This document shows, one piece after another, positions 19,231-28,947 of a stretch of 64,000 nt of DNA. Origin of the DNA: Hyphomicrobiales bacterium (GTDB lineage Bacteria > Pseudomonadota > Alphaproteobacteria > Rhizobiales > Rhizobiaceae); assembly GCA_900469445.1 (NCBI GenBank), contig UBXM01000001.1, forward strand, positions 663,237 through 727,236. Reading direction: 5' to 3'. Positions within the stretch are counted from its first letter, which is position 1, and each line of letters starts with the position of its first letter. The notes beneath the pieces were generated by a model. That model had not been told where the DNA came from. It did no database searches and saw only the letters and a list, made by a program, of their open reading frames with translations. The position numbers were made by a program, and so were the translations under genes.

Positions 19231-19561
19231 CGGGTCTCCACCGGGCCTCATTCCCTTGGCTTTCGCGCGACAGTGAAGAAAACCCTTTAAGATTTGATTG
19301 TTACTCGAGTTAACCCCCTTGACCGTGGGGGTGAATATCGGAACGTATTCAACGAAGCGTAAAGGAAGATGTCCGTATTCGACACACCGAAAGCCTCTTC
19401 CTCCAGGAGAGGATAGGACATTAGCAAACGGTTTAAAGCCCCGGGTTCAGGGGGCAGAGCCGGCACCAGTCATTCGTTTCCGCTTTTCTTTCCTTAGACC
19501 TTCGTTTACATCGCCATCAAAGAACAGGCGGGATAAAAGGACCTGTTGGGAGCGGGAACGA
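19231..19561. other. Intergenic region, TRAP and GGDEF-EAL promoters
   Basis: A 331-bp gap between divergent genes. It holds GTTAACCCCCTTGACCGTGG near 19309 and a GGGGGCAGAGCCGG stretch near 19448. I see no sigma-54 promoter, no full CtrA box and no convincing small gene in it. Confidence 0.4.
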
Positions 19562-20101
19562 ATGAGAATTTTGCTAAGGTTCAGCGGCCTGATCGACCGC
19601 TTGAGCGAGGTGCTGGGGAAATTTTCCGGCTATCTCGTCCTCGCCTGCTGTTTGATCAGCGCAGGCAATGCCTTCATACGCTACCTGTTCAACTACAGCT
19701 CGAATGGCTGGCTGGAGATCCAGTGGTATCTCTTCGCCTTCATCGTGCTGATCGGCGCCTCTCATACGCTACGTCTTAACGAACATGTTCGCGTCGACCT
19801 CATCTACGGCGCCGTTTCCGATCGCAAACGGCTGTGGATCGACACGCTGGGGCTGATCGTCTTCCTGATCCCAGCCTGCCTCTATCTCGCATGGCTCGCA
19901 TGGCCCTTCTTCTCTCTCTCCTTCCAGCAGGGCGAGACGTCATCCAACGCCGGCGGCCTGCTCCGCTGGCCGGTCAAACTCGTCATCGTTGCAGGCTTCC
20001 TCCTGCTTGCGCTTCAGGGTCTTTCGGAATTGATCAAGCGGATTGCCGGGCTCACCGGAACCCTTGATGTCGATACGACCTACGAAAAGCCGCTACAATA
20101 A
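19562..20101 (+). CDS. TRAP transporter small permease (DctQ-like)
   Basis: A 179-residue small membrane subunit of a tripartite ATP-independent periplasmic transporter. Four membrane helices are visible: around residues 20-40, 53-70, 93-112 and 132-152. GNAFIRYLFNYSSNGWLEIQWY and SHTLRLNEHVRVDL are characteristic of DctQ proteins. The ATG at 19562 is chosen because an N-terminal MRILLRFSGLIDRLSEVLGK fits the family. An upstream open frame has no ribosome site. It is followed 21 bp later by the large permease gene. Confidence 0.88.
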   Translation: MRILLRFSGLIDRLSEVLGKFSGYLVLACCLISAGNAFIRYLFNYSSNGWLEIQWYLFAFIVLIGASHTLRLNEHVRVDLIYGAVSDRKRLWIDTLGLIVFLIPACLYLAWLAWPFFSLSFQQGETSSNAGGLLRWPVKLVIVAGFLLLALQGLSELIKRIAGLTGTLDVDTTYEKPLQ

Positions 20102-20122
20102 GTCTTTGGGGGAATTAGAGCC

Positions 20123-21616
20123 ATGTTCGCATTCGGCATAATGCCGCCAGCCATGTTCCTGGGCATGATCATCTTCATGCTCTACGGTTTTCCGGTCGCC
20201 TTCTCGCTATCGGCCGTCGGCCTTTTCTTCGGCCTTCTCGGCATCGCGACCGGCCATTTCGAATTTGCCTTCATGCAGGCCCTGCCGCTGCGCATCTTCG
20301 GCATCGTCTCCAATGACCTTCTGCTGGCCATTCCGTTCTTCACCTTCATGGGTGCGATTCTGGAACGCTGCGGCCTGGCGGAAGATCTGCTGGAAGGCAC
20401 CGGCAAGCTGTTCGGCGCCATTCCGGGCGGCCTCGCCTATGCCGTCATCATCGTCGGCGCCATCCTCGGCGCAATCACCGGCACGGTTGCGGCATCGGTC
20501 ATCACCATGGGCGTGATTTCCCTGCCGATCATGCTGAAATACGGCTACAACCCGAGGCTCGCGACCGGCGTTATTGCCGCATCCGGCACGATCACCCAGG
20601 TCATCCCGCCGTCTCTCGTGCTGATCGTTCTCGCCGACCAGCTCGGCCGCTCTGTCGGCGATATGTATCTCGGCGCGATCGGACCTTCGATCCTGCAGGT
20701 CCTCATCTTCCTCGGCTTCATCTTCATCCTGTCAATCGTCCGGCCGAAGGATGTGCCGCCGCTGCCGCCCGAAGCACGCGGTGAGCTGAACGCCGCCCTC
20801 GTCCTGCGCGTTTTGTGGGGCATGGTCCCGTCGGTCGTGCTGATCTTCCTCGTGCTCGGCACCCTGTTCCTCGGCCTTGCAACCCCGACCGAAGCCGGCG
20901 CACTCGGCGTCGTCGGCGCCATGGTGCTTGCAGCGCTTCATCGCCGCCTGACCTGGGATCTCGTCAAACAGGCCATGCATTCGACCATGACGATCACCTC
21001 CATGGTGGTCTTCATCCTGGTCGGCGCAACCTGCTTCAGCCTTGTCTTCCAGGGCATGGATGGCGGCCTCTGGATCGAGCACCTTCTGTCTCACATCCCG
21101 GGCGGCGCCACCGGTTTCCTGATCTTCGTCAACATCTTCGTCTTCTTCCTGGCGTTCTTCCTCGATTTCTTCGAGATCGCCTTCATCGTCCTGCCGCTTC
21201 TGGCGCCCGTCGCCCAGTCTCTCGGCATCGACCTGATCTGGTTCGGCGTCCTGCTTTGCGTCAACATGCAGACCAGCTTCATGCATCCACCCTTCGGCTT
21301 TGCCCTTTTCTACCTGCGCTCGATCGCGCCAAAAACGGTGAAGACCAGGGATATCTATCTCGGCGCCATCCCGTGGCTCTGCATGCAGCTCATCCTCGTC
21401 GGCATCCTGATCTTCTGGCCCGAATCCGTCACCTACTGGCTCGACAAGCCGCCGGAAGTCGACCTCAATACAATCAAGATCGAAGTGCCGGGCTTCGGCA
21501 GCGGCAATGATGGCGGCGGAATGCCGAATTTCGGCCTGCCGCCCATGGATGGCGCACCGGCTCAACCGAGCCAGCCCGCTGCACCCAACCTGTCCGAACC
21601 ACCAAAATTCAACTGA
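20123..21616 (+). CDS. TRAP transporter large permease (DctM-like)
   Basis: A 497-residue permease with about 12 membrane segments. It begins AFGIMPPAMFLGMIIFMLYG, and the sodium-solute cavity motif ASGTITQVIPPSLVLIVLAD is present near residue 153. The C-terminus is extended by a Pro-Gly-rich tail (about 40 residues after PPEVDL), which is longer than typical DctM. It pairs with the preceding small permease; the solute-binding protein is encoded convergently downstream at 21729-22835. Confidence 0.95.
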   Translation: MFAFGIMPPAMFLGMIIFMLYGFPVAFSLSAVGLFFGLLGIATGHFEFAFMQALPLRIFGIVSNDLLLAIPFFTFMGAILERCGLAEDLLEGTGKLFGAIPGGLAYAVIIVGAILGAITGTVAASVITMGVISLPIMLKYGYNPRLATGVIAASGTITQVIPPSLVLIVLADQLGRSVGDMYLGAIGPSILQVLIFLGFIFILSIVRPKDVPPLPPEARGELNAALVLRVLWGMVPSVVLIFLVLGTLFLGLATPTEAGALGVVGAMVLAALHRRLTWDLVKQAMHSTMTITSMVVFILVGATCFSLVFQGMDGGLWIEHLLSHIPGGATGFLIFVNIFVFFLAFFLDFFEIAFIVLPLLAPVAQSLGIDLIWFGVLLCVNMQTSFMHPPFGFALFYLRSIAPKTVKTRDIYLGAIPWLCMQLILVGILIFWPESVTYWLDKPPEVDLNTIKIEVPGFGSGNDGGGMPNFGLPPMDGAPAQPSQPAAPNLSEPPKFN

Positions 21617-21621
21617 CAACG

Positions 21622-21651
21622 AAAGGCCCGGCATTAAACCGGGCCTTTTTT
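21622..21651 (+). terminator. Intrinsic terminator after the TRAP permease genes
   Basis: AAAGGCCCGG pairs with CCGGGCCTTT over a 7-base loop and runs into six T residues, just 6 bases after the dctM stop. The stem is perfect. Confidence 0.9.
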
Positions 21652-21672
21652 GCTCGAGACATCAAGACGCAA

Positions 21673-21703
21673 GAAAGCCCCGAAGCCTGGCTCCGGGGCT
21701 TTC
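21673..21703 (-). terminator. Terminator of the TRAP binding-protein gene
   Basis: GAAAGCCCCG pairs with CGGGGCTTTC across an 11-base loop. On the minus strand it is followed by TTGCGTC. It is a separate hairpin from the plus-strand terminator and lies 26 bases after the binding-protein stop. Confidence 0.7.
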
Positions 21704-21728
21704 GAAGTTGCGGGCGGATGACCGACCG

Positions 21729-22889
<1,161 letters not shown>

Positions 22890-23084
22890 TCAATCAGGAG
22901 GTAAACATGTTGCCTTGAGGCTTGCAAGCGAAGCTCAAGGCAAACGGGCAGTTGAAACGCCTGGAATGAATTAGACTTTCGTCGGTATTGTTCGAAACTC
23001 TAATTATAAATTGTTTTCAGCGAGATATGCCCATTATTTCGGCAGCCTCGAATTCCTCGAACAAGCCGTGATGGCAACCTGCAC

Positions 23085-23234
23085 TTACCTGCGCGGAAGC
23101 GCCTTGCTCTCGGCACATTCGGCAGCACGGTTGGCCCGCTGCACGCGAAGGAAGTCGCGGGGGACGACATAGGCACCGACAAGCCACCAGATAATGACAA
23201 GGCCAGCGACATAGGGCGAAAGAGCGGCAAACAT
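23085..23234 (-). CDS. Small single-span membrane peptide
   Basis: A 49-residue peptide, MFAALSPYVAGLVIIWWLV..., with one membrane span (residues 4-25) and a basic, cytosolic-type tail. The start has a strong AAAGGAGA ribosome site 8 bases away. Its reading frame shows no sign of other coding overlap. I do not recognise the family. Confidence 0.55.
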   Translation of the reverse strand: MFAALSPYVAGLVIIWWLVGAYVVPRDFLRVQRANRAAECAESKALPRR

Positions 23235-23455
23235 GGGAGGTCTCCTTTTACTTGGACCACCTGCAGCGTCCCACCAAAACGCGGGCGCTTTCATGACATA
23301 ACGCAAGAAACGGGAATATTATGCGGGCCTGTGCGGCGGTCCGTCCTTCTGCTTCCTTCCCCTCGCCGGCAACTGGTTTTGCAACTTCAATTCCTCTAGC
23401 AATTGGCAGCGTTCTCTGTTTTTCTGGCGTAGCCTCCCTCAATCTGGAACCGCCA

Positions 23456-24244
23456 ATGCCCCCTCATCTGCCGAAATCCGTTGTCGCCGTCCCTGCCGAT
23501 ATCCGCGAAATCGAGGGCGCCATCTGGCATGCCGCGCCGAACCAGTATGTTTCAGCCGCATTGAAGGTGGCCGATGTGATGTCCTTCATCGTTCCGGCCT
23601 TTGAAACCGGCAACGAGGCCGACGCCATTCTCGACCGGGTCGACGGCGTTCTGATTTCCGGCGCGCTCAGCAATGTTCACCCGTCGCTTTATGGCAGGGA
23701 CGCCACAGAGGCAGACGGCCCCTTCGATCCCGGCCGCGACGCGACCTCCCTGCCGCTCATCCGTCGCGCCATCGATCGCGGCATCCCTCTCCTCGCCATC
23801 TGCCGCGGTATTCAGGAATTGAACGTCGCGCTTGGAGGAACACTCGCAAGCGAAATCCAGGACCAGCCCGGTATCTGGGATCACCGTTCGCCGGACGTAT
23901 CGGACCGCGACGAAAAATTCGCCATTCGCCAGCCGGTGATCGTCGAGGAAGGGTCCTGCGTCGCCCGTTATCTGGGGACTTCAGGCGCAGTGCAGGTCAA
24001 TTCCCTGCACCGTCAGGCCATTTCCGAAACGGCACCAAGACTGCAGGTTGAGGCCCGCGCCGAGGACGGAACCGTCGAAGCGGTCTCGGTCATCGATGCC
24101 AGGAATTTTGCCGTCGGCGTGCAATGGCACCCGGAATACTGGGCAGAGACGGATGCACCATCCCGCGCCCTGTTCGAAGCCTTCGGTGACGCCGTTCGCG
24201 CCTATGCGGCAAGCAAGGCAACATTGGCAGGCGAAGCGGCCTGA
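23456..24244 (+). CDS. Class I glutamine amidotransferase, PuuD-like
   Basis: A 262-residue gamma-glutamyl-gamma-aminobutyrate hydrolase-like protein (peptidase C26). The catalytic Cys lies in LLAICRGIQELNVALGGTL, and the His-Glu pair is in FAVGVQWHPEYW near the C-terminus. The NSLHRQAI motif is also typical of the family. PuuD enzymes release GABA or beta-alanine in polyamine and related catabolism; the substrate here is inference. The ATG at 23456 is preferred to an upstream frame because the protein then begins with PHLPKSVVAVPADIRE. It is convergent with the LacI gene. Confidence 0.88.
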   Translation: MPPHLPKSVVAVPADIREIEGAIWHAAPNQYVSAALKVADVMSFIVPAFETGNEADAILDRVDGVLISGALSNVHPSLYGRDATEADGPFDPGRDATSLPLIRRAIDRGIPLLAICRGIQELNVALGGTLASEIQDQPGIWDHRSPDVSDRDEKFAIRQPVIVEEGSCVARYLGTSGAVQVNSLHRQAISETAPRLQVEARAEDGTVEAVSVIDARNFAVGVQWHPEYWAETDAPSRALFEAFGDAVRAYAASKATLAGEAA

Positions 24245-24248
24245 CTTG

Positions 24249-25286
24249 TCAGGCTTTGGCGAGATCCCGAAGCGGCTTGTAGGGCGATGTCGACTGCCGG
24301 ATGCGCATCTCCGGCTTGATCAGATGGAGACCATCCGGCTCGTGGCTTCCGGCAAGACGATCGAGCAGCGCGCGAGCCGCAAGCCGTCCGACATCCGCCT
24401 GCTGGTTGGAAACGGTCGTCAGTGACGGCGTCGAAATGGACGCCTGCTCCAGATCGTCGTAACCGGTGACCGAAATATCCTGTCCCGGGATAAGGCCTGC
24501 ACGGGCAATGCCGTTCATCAACCCGATCGCCACGAGATCGTTCCAGCAGACGGCAGCCGTCGGTTTCTGCGGCAGCGACAGGAAATTCACCGCCGCTTCG
24601 AAGCCGCCCTGCATGGTACGCGGTCCGGGAATGCGCAGACCCGGATCGACCTCGATATTGGCCTTGCGCAAGGCGTCGACATATCCCTGGTAACGGTCAC
24701 GGCCGGTCGATGTCTGGTCGGTGCCGCCGATCATCGCGATCACCCGGTGGCCAAGCCCGATCAGGTGATTGGTGGCAAGCGAGATCCCATAGCTGTCATC
24801 GCCGCGATAGGTCGGCAGATCGACGCCTTCCATCGTACGGGCAACGAGAATGGCGGGCATGCCATTCTGTTCCGCAAGCCGGATATCCTCGACCGGCGTA
24901 CCGATCGCCGGCGACATGATCACTCCATCGCCGCCAAGCTGCAGCAGCGTCTCGATGAAGGTGCGCTGTTTCTCGACCGAGTCATAATGGTTGGAGAGAA
25001 TGAATGTCTGGCCGCTGCGATCGAGTTCGCTTTCGATCGCCTTCAGGATTTCGCCATAGAACGGGTTCATCACGTCATGCACGACGACGCCGATAATACC
25101 GGAACGCGACGTCCTGAGGCTGGCAGCCCGGCGATTGTAGATATAGCCGAGCGCCCGCGCCTGCTCCTTGATCTTGTCGCGCGTATCTGCTGCGACGAGC
25201 GGGCTATCACGCAATGCCAGTGAAATTGTTGCGGTCGAAAGCCCCAGACTGTCTGCGATCGTAGAAAGCTTCACCTTCTGCGCCAT
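24249..25286 (-). CDS. LacI-family transcriptional regulator
   Basis: A 345-residue regulator. The N-terminal helix-turn-helix is KLSTIADSLGLSTATISLALRD (residues 6-27), followed by the hinge region and a periplasmic-binding-protein-like ligand domain with DGVIMSPAIGTPVEDI and AAVCWNDLVAIG. The start at 25286 has GGAGGGG, 5 bases upstream. No sugar operon is directly next to it: its neighbours are the amidotransferase (convergent) and the MarR gene. Its ligand is unknown. Confidence 0.93.
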   Translation of the reverse strand: MAQKVKLSTIADSLGLSTATISLALRDSPLVAADTRDKIKEQARALGYIYNRRAASLRTSRSGIIGVVVHDVMNPFYGEILKAIESELDRSGQTFILSNHYDSVEKQRTFIETLLQLGGDGVIMSPAIGTPVEDIRLAEQNGMPAILVARTMEGVDLPTYRGDDSYGISLATNHLIGLGHRVIAMIGGTDQTSTGRDRYQGYVDALRKANIEVDPGLRIPGPRTMQGGFEAAVNFLSLPQKPTAAVCWNDLVAIGLMNGIARAGLIPGQDISVTGYDDLEQASISTPSLTTVSNQQADVGRLAARALLDRLAGSHEPDGLHLIKPEMRIRQSTSPYKPLRDLAKA

Positions 25287-25403
25287 AACCCCTCCAAATG
25301 CTTTTTTCAAAGCCGGTTTCTGGCGCCGGCCTTTCGAACTAAAATTTTTAAATAAACAATTTAATTCGCAAGCACAATAGGAGGGGAAACCGGCCGATAT
25401 CGC

Positions 25404-25898
25404 TCAGTCGTCGCTATCCTCCGGCTGCAGGTTGTGCTCCACGGCCCGAAGAAGTTTCAGAAGCGTACGCACTTCCTTTTCGGAGAAGTCTTTGACAGCC
25501 ATCGCGCCGCAATCGGCCACCGACTGGCTGATCGACTCGACACTTTTGAGGCCATTCTCCGTGAGATGAACCTTGGTGAGCCGCCCGTCATGTCCATCGG
25601 AACGGCGCTCGACGAAACCTTGCGCCTCCATGCGTCCGATCGTGCGGGTCATGGTCGGCGCTTTCACGCCAAGCCGCGCCGCCAGCTGACCGGGTGTCTG
25701 CCCGTCATCTTCGGACAGCGCAAGGATTACCCCGTCCTGGCCGGCATAAAGACCGCTATCGGAAATGCTGCGGCTGAGCGCGGTGCGAACCGAGCGGGCA
25801 GCCTGGGTGATTGCCGGTGCAAGATCAGCCGCCGAAAGTGCAGCAAGCTCTTTCTTCTTGCCCGATTTCGATTTCTTCTCGCCCTTTTTTTTGCTCAT
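25404..25898 (-). CDS. MarR-family transcriptional regulator
   Basis: A 164-residue winged-helix regulator. A Lys-rich N-terminus (MSKKKGEKKSKSGKKKE) leads into the domain with DGVILALSEDDGQTPGQLAARLGVKAPTMTRTIGRMEAQGFVERR and the wing SDGHDGRLTKVHLTENG. The ATG at 25898 is preferred over an upstream ATG at 25955 because it avoids an unusual 19-residue extension. It is divergent from the creatininase-family gene 82 bp away and may control it. Confidence 0.88.
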   Translation of the reverse strand: MSKKKGEKKSKSGKKKELAALSAADLAPAITQAARSVRTALSRSISDSGLYAGQDGVILALSEDDGQTPGQLAARLGVKAPTMTRTIGRMEAQGFVERRSDGHDGRLTKVHLTENGLKSVESISQSVADCGAMAVKDFSEKEVRTLLKLLRAVEHNLQPEDSDD

Positions 25899-25980
25899 CG
25901 GCCCTGCCCGCTTTGCTTGGTGAAGGTCGTCATTATAGTAGTGCATGCTATCCATAACGAAACCGGGAAACCACCGCCAG

Positions 25981-26772
25981 ATGTCGCGTCCAAACCTGCG
26001 CTTTTGTGACAATGATCAGACACTTGCGTCCACAGAAAGACGCGATTGGATCGCGGTATTGCCCCTCGGCGCCCATGAACAGCATGGTCCGCACCTGCCT
26101 TTCGACACCGATACGCTGATCGCGGAGGGCTTGGTGGGGCGACTCATCCCGGCAATCCCTTCGACATTGCCCGTCACCTTCCTGCCGGTTGAAACCGTCG
26201 GCTACTCGGTCGAGCATATGGACGTCACGGGAACCCGGACACTTGCCTTCGACGAAGCCGTCAACCGCTGGCTCGGCATCGCCGAAGACATGAACCGCCA
26301 GGGGATCAAGAAATTCGTCATGCTGAATGCCCATGGCGGCAATTCTCCGCTCATGACGATCGTCGCAACGGAAGCACGGGTCCGTTACGGAATGCTCGCC
26401 GTCGCCACCAGCTGGACACGCTTCGGCCAACCCACCGGCTGGATCAGCCCGGAAGACAAGGCGATCGACATCCACGGCGGCGATATCGAGACCTCCGTCA
26501 TGCTGGCCCTGTGGCCCGACAAGGTGGATATGGCAAAGGCCGAGGCCTTCTCCTCGCGCCAGTCCGACTTTGCCCGCGACTTCAAGCATTTGCGCGCCTA
26601 TGGCCCTCATGCCTTCGGCTGGAAGATGTCCGACCTCAACAGGAAAGGCGTCGCCGGCAACGCATCGGTCGCAACAGCCGAACGCGGAGAGCAGTTGGTG
26701 GCACATGCGGTAAAGGGGATTATCGAACTGCTGGAGGAGGTGGCTCGGTTTGATGCAGAGACGCTGGAGTGA
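25981..26772 (+). CDS. Creatininase-family amidohydrolase
   Basis: A 263-residue protein with the metal-binding pattern of the creatininase fold: PLGAHEQHGPHLPFDTDT near residues 23-40, KKFVMLNAHGGNS near 108-120 and DIHGGDIETS near 158-167. Enzymes of this family hydrolyse cyclic or linear amides such as creatinine, and some are MftE-like peptidases; the substrate is unknown. It is divergent from the marR gene and followed 68 bp later by a VapBC-type pair. Confidence 0.88.
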   Translation: MSRPNLRFCDNDQTLASTERRDWIAVLPLGAHEQHGPHLPFDTDTLIAEGLVGRLIPAIPSTLPVTFLPVETVGYSVEHMDVTGTRTLAFDEAVNRWLGIAEDMNRQGIKKFVMLNAHGGNSPLMTIVATEARVRYGMLAVATSWTRFGQPTGWISPEDKAIDIHGGDIETSVMLALWPDKVDMAKAEAFSSRQSDFARDFKHLRAYGPHAFGWKMSDLNRKGVAGNASVATAERGEQLVAHAVKGIIELLEEVARFDAETLE

Positions 26773-26840
26773 TCCCGCTTGTATCGTTTGAGCGCATGCA
26801 ACATATTAACAAGGGTTGATCGCCCATAGGGAGGCGAAAC

Positions 26841-27179
26841 ATGCGAATATCCATTGCAGAGGCTGAAGGCAAATTAGCGGAACTGGTAAAGCTTGCTGAG
26901 CGAGGCGAAGAGGTTCTGCTTACCCAAACAGGTTCCCCTCCGGTACGACTGGAAATCGTGTATCCCGTAAGCGAAGGCCCGGATGAAGCCTATAATGCTA
27001 CGGCAGAACTGGCAGAGATTTTGCCGCTCTCTTCCAAGCGCACGCCATTAAGCCCAGAAGAAAAAAGAAAACTCTTCGACGAAATCCGCAGGCTTGCTCC
27101 TGAAAAGGGCTTGTCTCCAGGCCCTGACGCGGCACGGAGCCAAGACTTTCTGTATGATGAAGATGGCCTGCCCAAATGA
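26841..27179 (+). CDS. Antitoxin of a VapBC-type pair (Phd/YefM-like N-terminus)
   Basis: A 112-residue protein beginning MRISIAEAEGKLAELVKLAERGEEVLLTQ, which is the Phd/YefM-type DNA-binding strand-helix arrangement. It ends in an acidic tail that would neutralise the toxin. The ribosome site GGGAGGCG precedes the start. The last 4 bases overlap the PIN-domain toxin start (ATGA), which is the normal order and coupling for such modules. Confidence 0.85.
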   Translation: MRISIAEAEGKLAELVKLAERGEEVLLTQTGSPPVRLEIVYPVSEGPDEAYNATAELAEILPLSSKRTPLSPEEKRKLFDEIRRLAPEKGLSPGPDAARSQDFLYDEDGLPK

Positions 27180-27568
27180 TCGTCATCGACTCGTCGGCAA
27201 TTATTGCAATCGCTGCCGGTGAGCCATCGGCCCGTGAGTGTGAAAAGATCCTCGAAGCAGAAAACAGCGTGCTGATCTCCACCGGAACAGTGGCAGAAGT
27301 TCTGATTGTCGCCGCCCGGCGAAAGCTTGTGAAGGAAGTGGGCGACATTCTGAAAAGCTCGGTCACCCAGACAGTAGACCTTACCCCTGCTCGAGCTCAT
27401 CTGGCAGCCACGGCTTACACCCGATGGGGCAAGAGTTTCGATAAGGCGGGCCTAAACTTTGGCGACTGCTTTTCTTATGCCACGGCAAAAGAGTTCGATT
27501 GCCCGCTTCTTTACATAGGAGATGACTTTGTTCAGACCGACATCAGGTCTGCCATATCGGCCACATGA
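27176..27568 (+). CDS. vapC: VapC-type PIN-domain ribonuclease toxin
   Basis: A 130-residue PIN domain. The four acidic residues expected in the active site are visible: D5 (MIVIDSSAI), E41 (TVAEVLI), D97 (GLNFGDCFSYA) and D116 or D117 (YIGDDF). VapC proteins cleave RNA. The overlapping upstream antitoxin supports the call. The module sits between housekeeping genes with no mobile element around it. Confidence 0.9.
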   Translation: MIVIDSSAIIAIAAGEPSARECEKILEAENSVLISTGTVAEVLIVAARRKLVKEVGDILKSSVTQTVDLTPARAHLAATAYTRWGKSFDKAGLNFGDCFSYATAKEFDCPLLYIGDDFVQTDIRSAISAT

Positions 27569-27576
27569 ACTGACGT

Positions 27577-27590
27577 GATTTTATAACATC
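27577..27590. promoter_or_regulatory. Candidate Zur box before the COG0523 gene
   Basis: GATTTTATAACATC is a near-perfect palindrome with 12 of 14 positions symmetric. It differs by one base from the TGTTATAACA core recalled for alphaproteobacterial Zur sites. It lies 107-120 bp upstream of a COG0523 metallochaperone start, immediately after vapC. The regulator assignment is from recalled consensus and needs a motif scan. Confidence 0.5.
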
Positions 27591-27696
27591 GAAACCCTTT
27601 GAACTCGCCCGGCCTTGCCCTTATATGGAGCGGACGATTTCCGGCGCCCCGTGCATCTGCCATTCGGCGCGAGCCTTTAACCTTCGAGGTTTCCCT

Positions 27697-28851
27697 ATGA
27701 CCGACCAGACCACCGAAGCTCCAGCAGCAAAACCAATTCCCGTCACCGTGCTGACCGGTTATCTCGGCGCCGGCAAAACGACGCTTCTGAACCGCATTCT
27801 CTCCGAAAGCCACGGCAAGAAATACGCCGTCATCGTCAACGAATTCGGCGAAATCGGCATCGACAACGACCTGATCGTCGAGTCGGACGAAGAAATCTAC
27901 GAGATGAACAACGGCTGTGTCTGCTGCACGGTGCGCGGCGACCTGATCCGCGTCGTCGAAGGCCTGATGCGCCGTCCCGGTCGCTTTGACGGCATCATCG
28001 TTGAGACCACCGGCCTTGCCGATCCGGTCCCGGTTGCGCAGACCTTCTTCATGGACGATGACGTTCGCGCCAAGACCGAACTCGATGCCGTCATCGCCCT
28101 CGTCGATGCCAAGCATCTGCCGCTGCGCCTGAAGGATAGCCGCGAGGCCGAAGACCAGATCGCCTTTGCCGATGTCGTCGTCGTCAACAAGACCGATCTC
28201 GTCACGCCGGAAGAACTGGCCGTCATCGAAGAGATCGTCCGCGCCATCAACCCGACCGCACGCATTCACAAGACCACCCGTTCGGGTGTCGATCTTGCCC
28301 GTGTCCTCGATCAGGGCGCATTCAACCTCGAGCGTGCGCTGGAAAACGATCCGCACTTCCTCGAACATGGCCACGAAGACCATGTCTGTGGGCCGGATTG
28401 CGATCACGATCATGGCCATCATCATCATGATCACCACCACGACCATGACCACACCTGCGGTCCCGATTGCGGCCACGATCATGGGCATGATCACGGCCAT
28501 CACCATCATTCGCCAGGCGCCGTTGCGGCCATCCACGACATCACGGTGAAGTCGATTTCGCTGCGCGGCGGCGAAATGAACCCGGATCGTTTCTTCCCCT
28601 GGATCCAGAAGATCACCCAGACGGAAGGCCCGAACATTCTGCGCCTGAAGGGCATCATTGCCTTTGCCGGCGATGAGGAACGTTATGTCGTCCAGGGCGT
28701 GCACATGATCGTTGAAGGCGATCACCAGCGTCCGTGGAAGGATGGCGAAAAGCGCGAAAGCCGTCTCGTCTTCATCGGCCGCAATCTGGATTTCGCCAAG
28801 ATCGAGCAGAGCTTCCTCGCCTGCCAGGCAACCGCCAAGACACCGGCCTGA
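27697..28851 (+). CDS. COG0523 GTPase, zinc metallochaperone type
   Basis: A 384-residue CobW/ZNG-type GTPase. The P-loop [10 protein letters not shown] lies at residues 21-30, and the metal-binding CxCC motif is NGCVCC (Cys 73, 75, 76). ETTGLADP and VVNKTDL are the switch and nucleotide-specificity motifs. A His-rich loop at about 224-272 contains two CGPDC motifs and many His-Asp pairs. The C-terminal CobW domain follows. The start at 27697 is supported by GAGG. It is probably followed in operon by the WD40 gene. CobW involved in cobalamin synthesis is the alternative, but no cob gene is nearby. Confidence 0.92.
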   Translation: MTDQTTEAPAAKPIPVTVLTGYLGAGKTTLLNRILSESHGKKYAVIVNEFGEIGIDNDLIVESDEEIYEMNNGCVCCTVRGDLIRVVEGLMRRPGRFDGIIVETTGLADPVPVAQTFFMDDDVRAKTELDAVIALVDAKHLPLRLKDSREAEDQIAFADVVVVNKTDLVTPEELAVIEEIVRAINPTARIHKTTRSGVDLARVLDQGAFNLERALENDPHFLEHGHEDHVCGPDCDHDHGHHHHDHHHDHDHTCGPDCGHDHGHDHGHHHHSPGAVAAIHDITVKSISLRGGEMNPDRFFPWIQKITQTEGPNILRLKGIIAFAGDEERYVVQGVHMIVEGDHQRPWKDGEKRESRLVFIGRNLDFAKIEQSFLACQATAKTPA

Positions 28852-28880
28852 CATCGGCTGAGGATTTCATTATAGACAAG

Positions 28881-28902
28881 CGGGCGTCGGAAACGACGCC
28901 CG
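28881..28902. terminator. GAAA-tetraloop hairpin between COG0523 and WD40 genes
   Basis: CGGGCGTCG and CGACGCCCG form a perfect 9-bp stem closed by a GAAA loop, 30 bases after the COG0523 stop. There is no T tract, so it may stabilise the upstream mRNA end rather than terminate. Confidence 0.4.
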
Positions 28903-28947
28903 AACAACATATGGATACCAAACAATGTCCCGAATGATGGCCGCCTG

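Noticed and set aside
19252..19561. A sigma-54 promoter before the TRAP permease genes
   Set aside because: No TGGCAC-N5-TTGC match with the proper spacing was found; CGGCACCAGTCATTCG lacks the second element.
25899..25980. A MarR operator in the marR-creatininase gap
   Set aside because: TTATAGTAGTGCATGCTATCCATAA has matching ends but its centre is not symmetric enough to be called a palindrome.
27532..28854. A 440-residue open frame antisense to the COG0523 gene
   Set aside because: The His-rich region of the real gene yields Met/Val-rich low-complexity sequence on the other strand. No start signal or family is seen.
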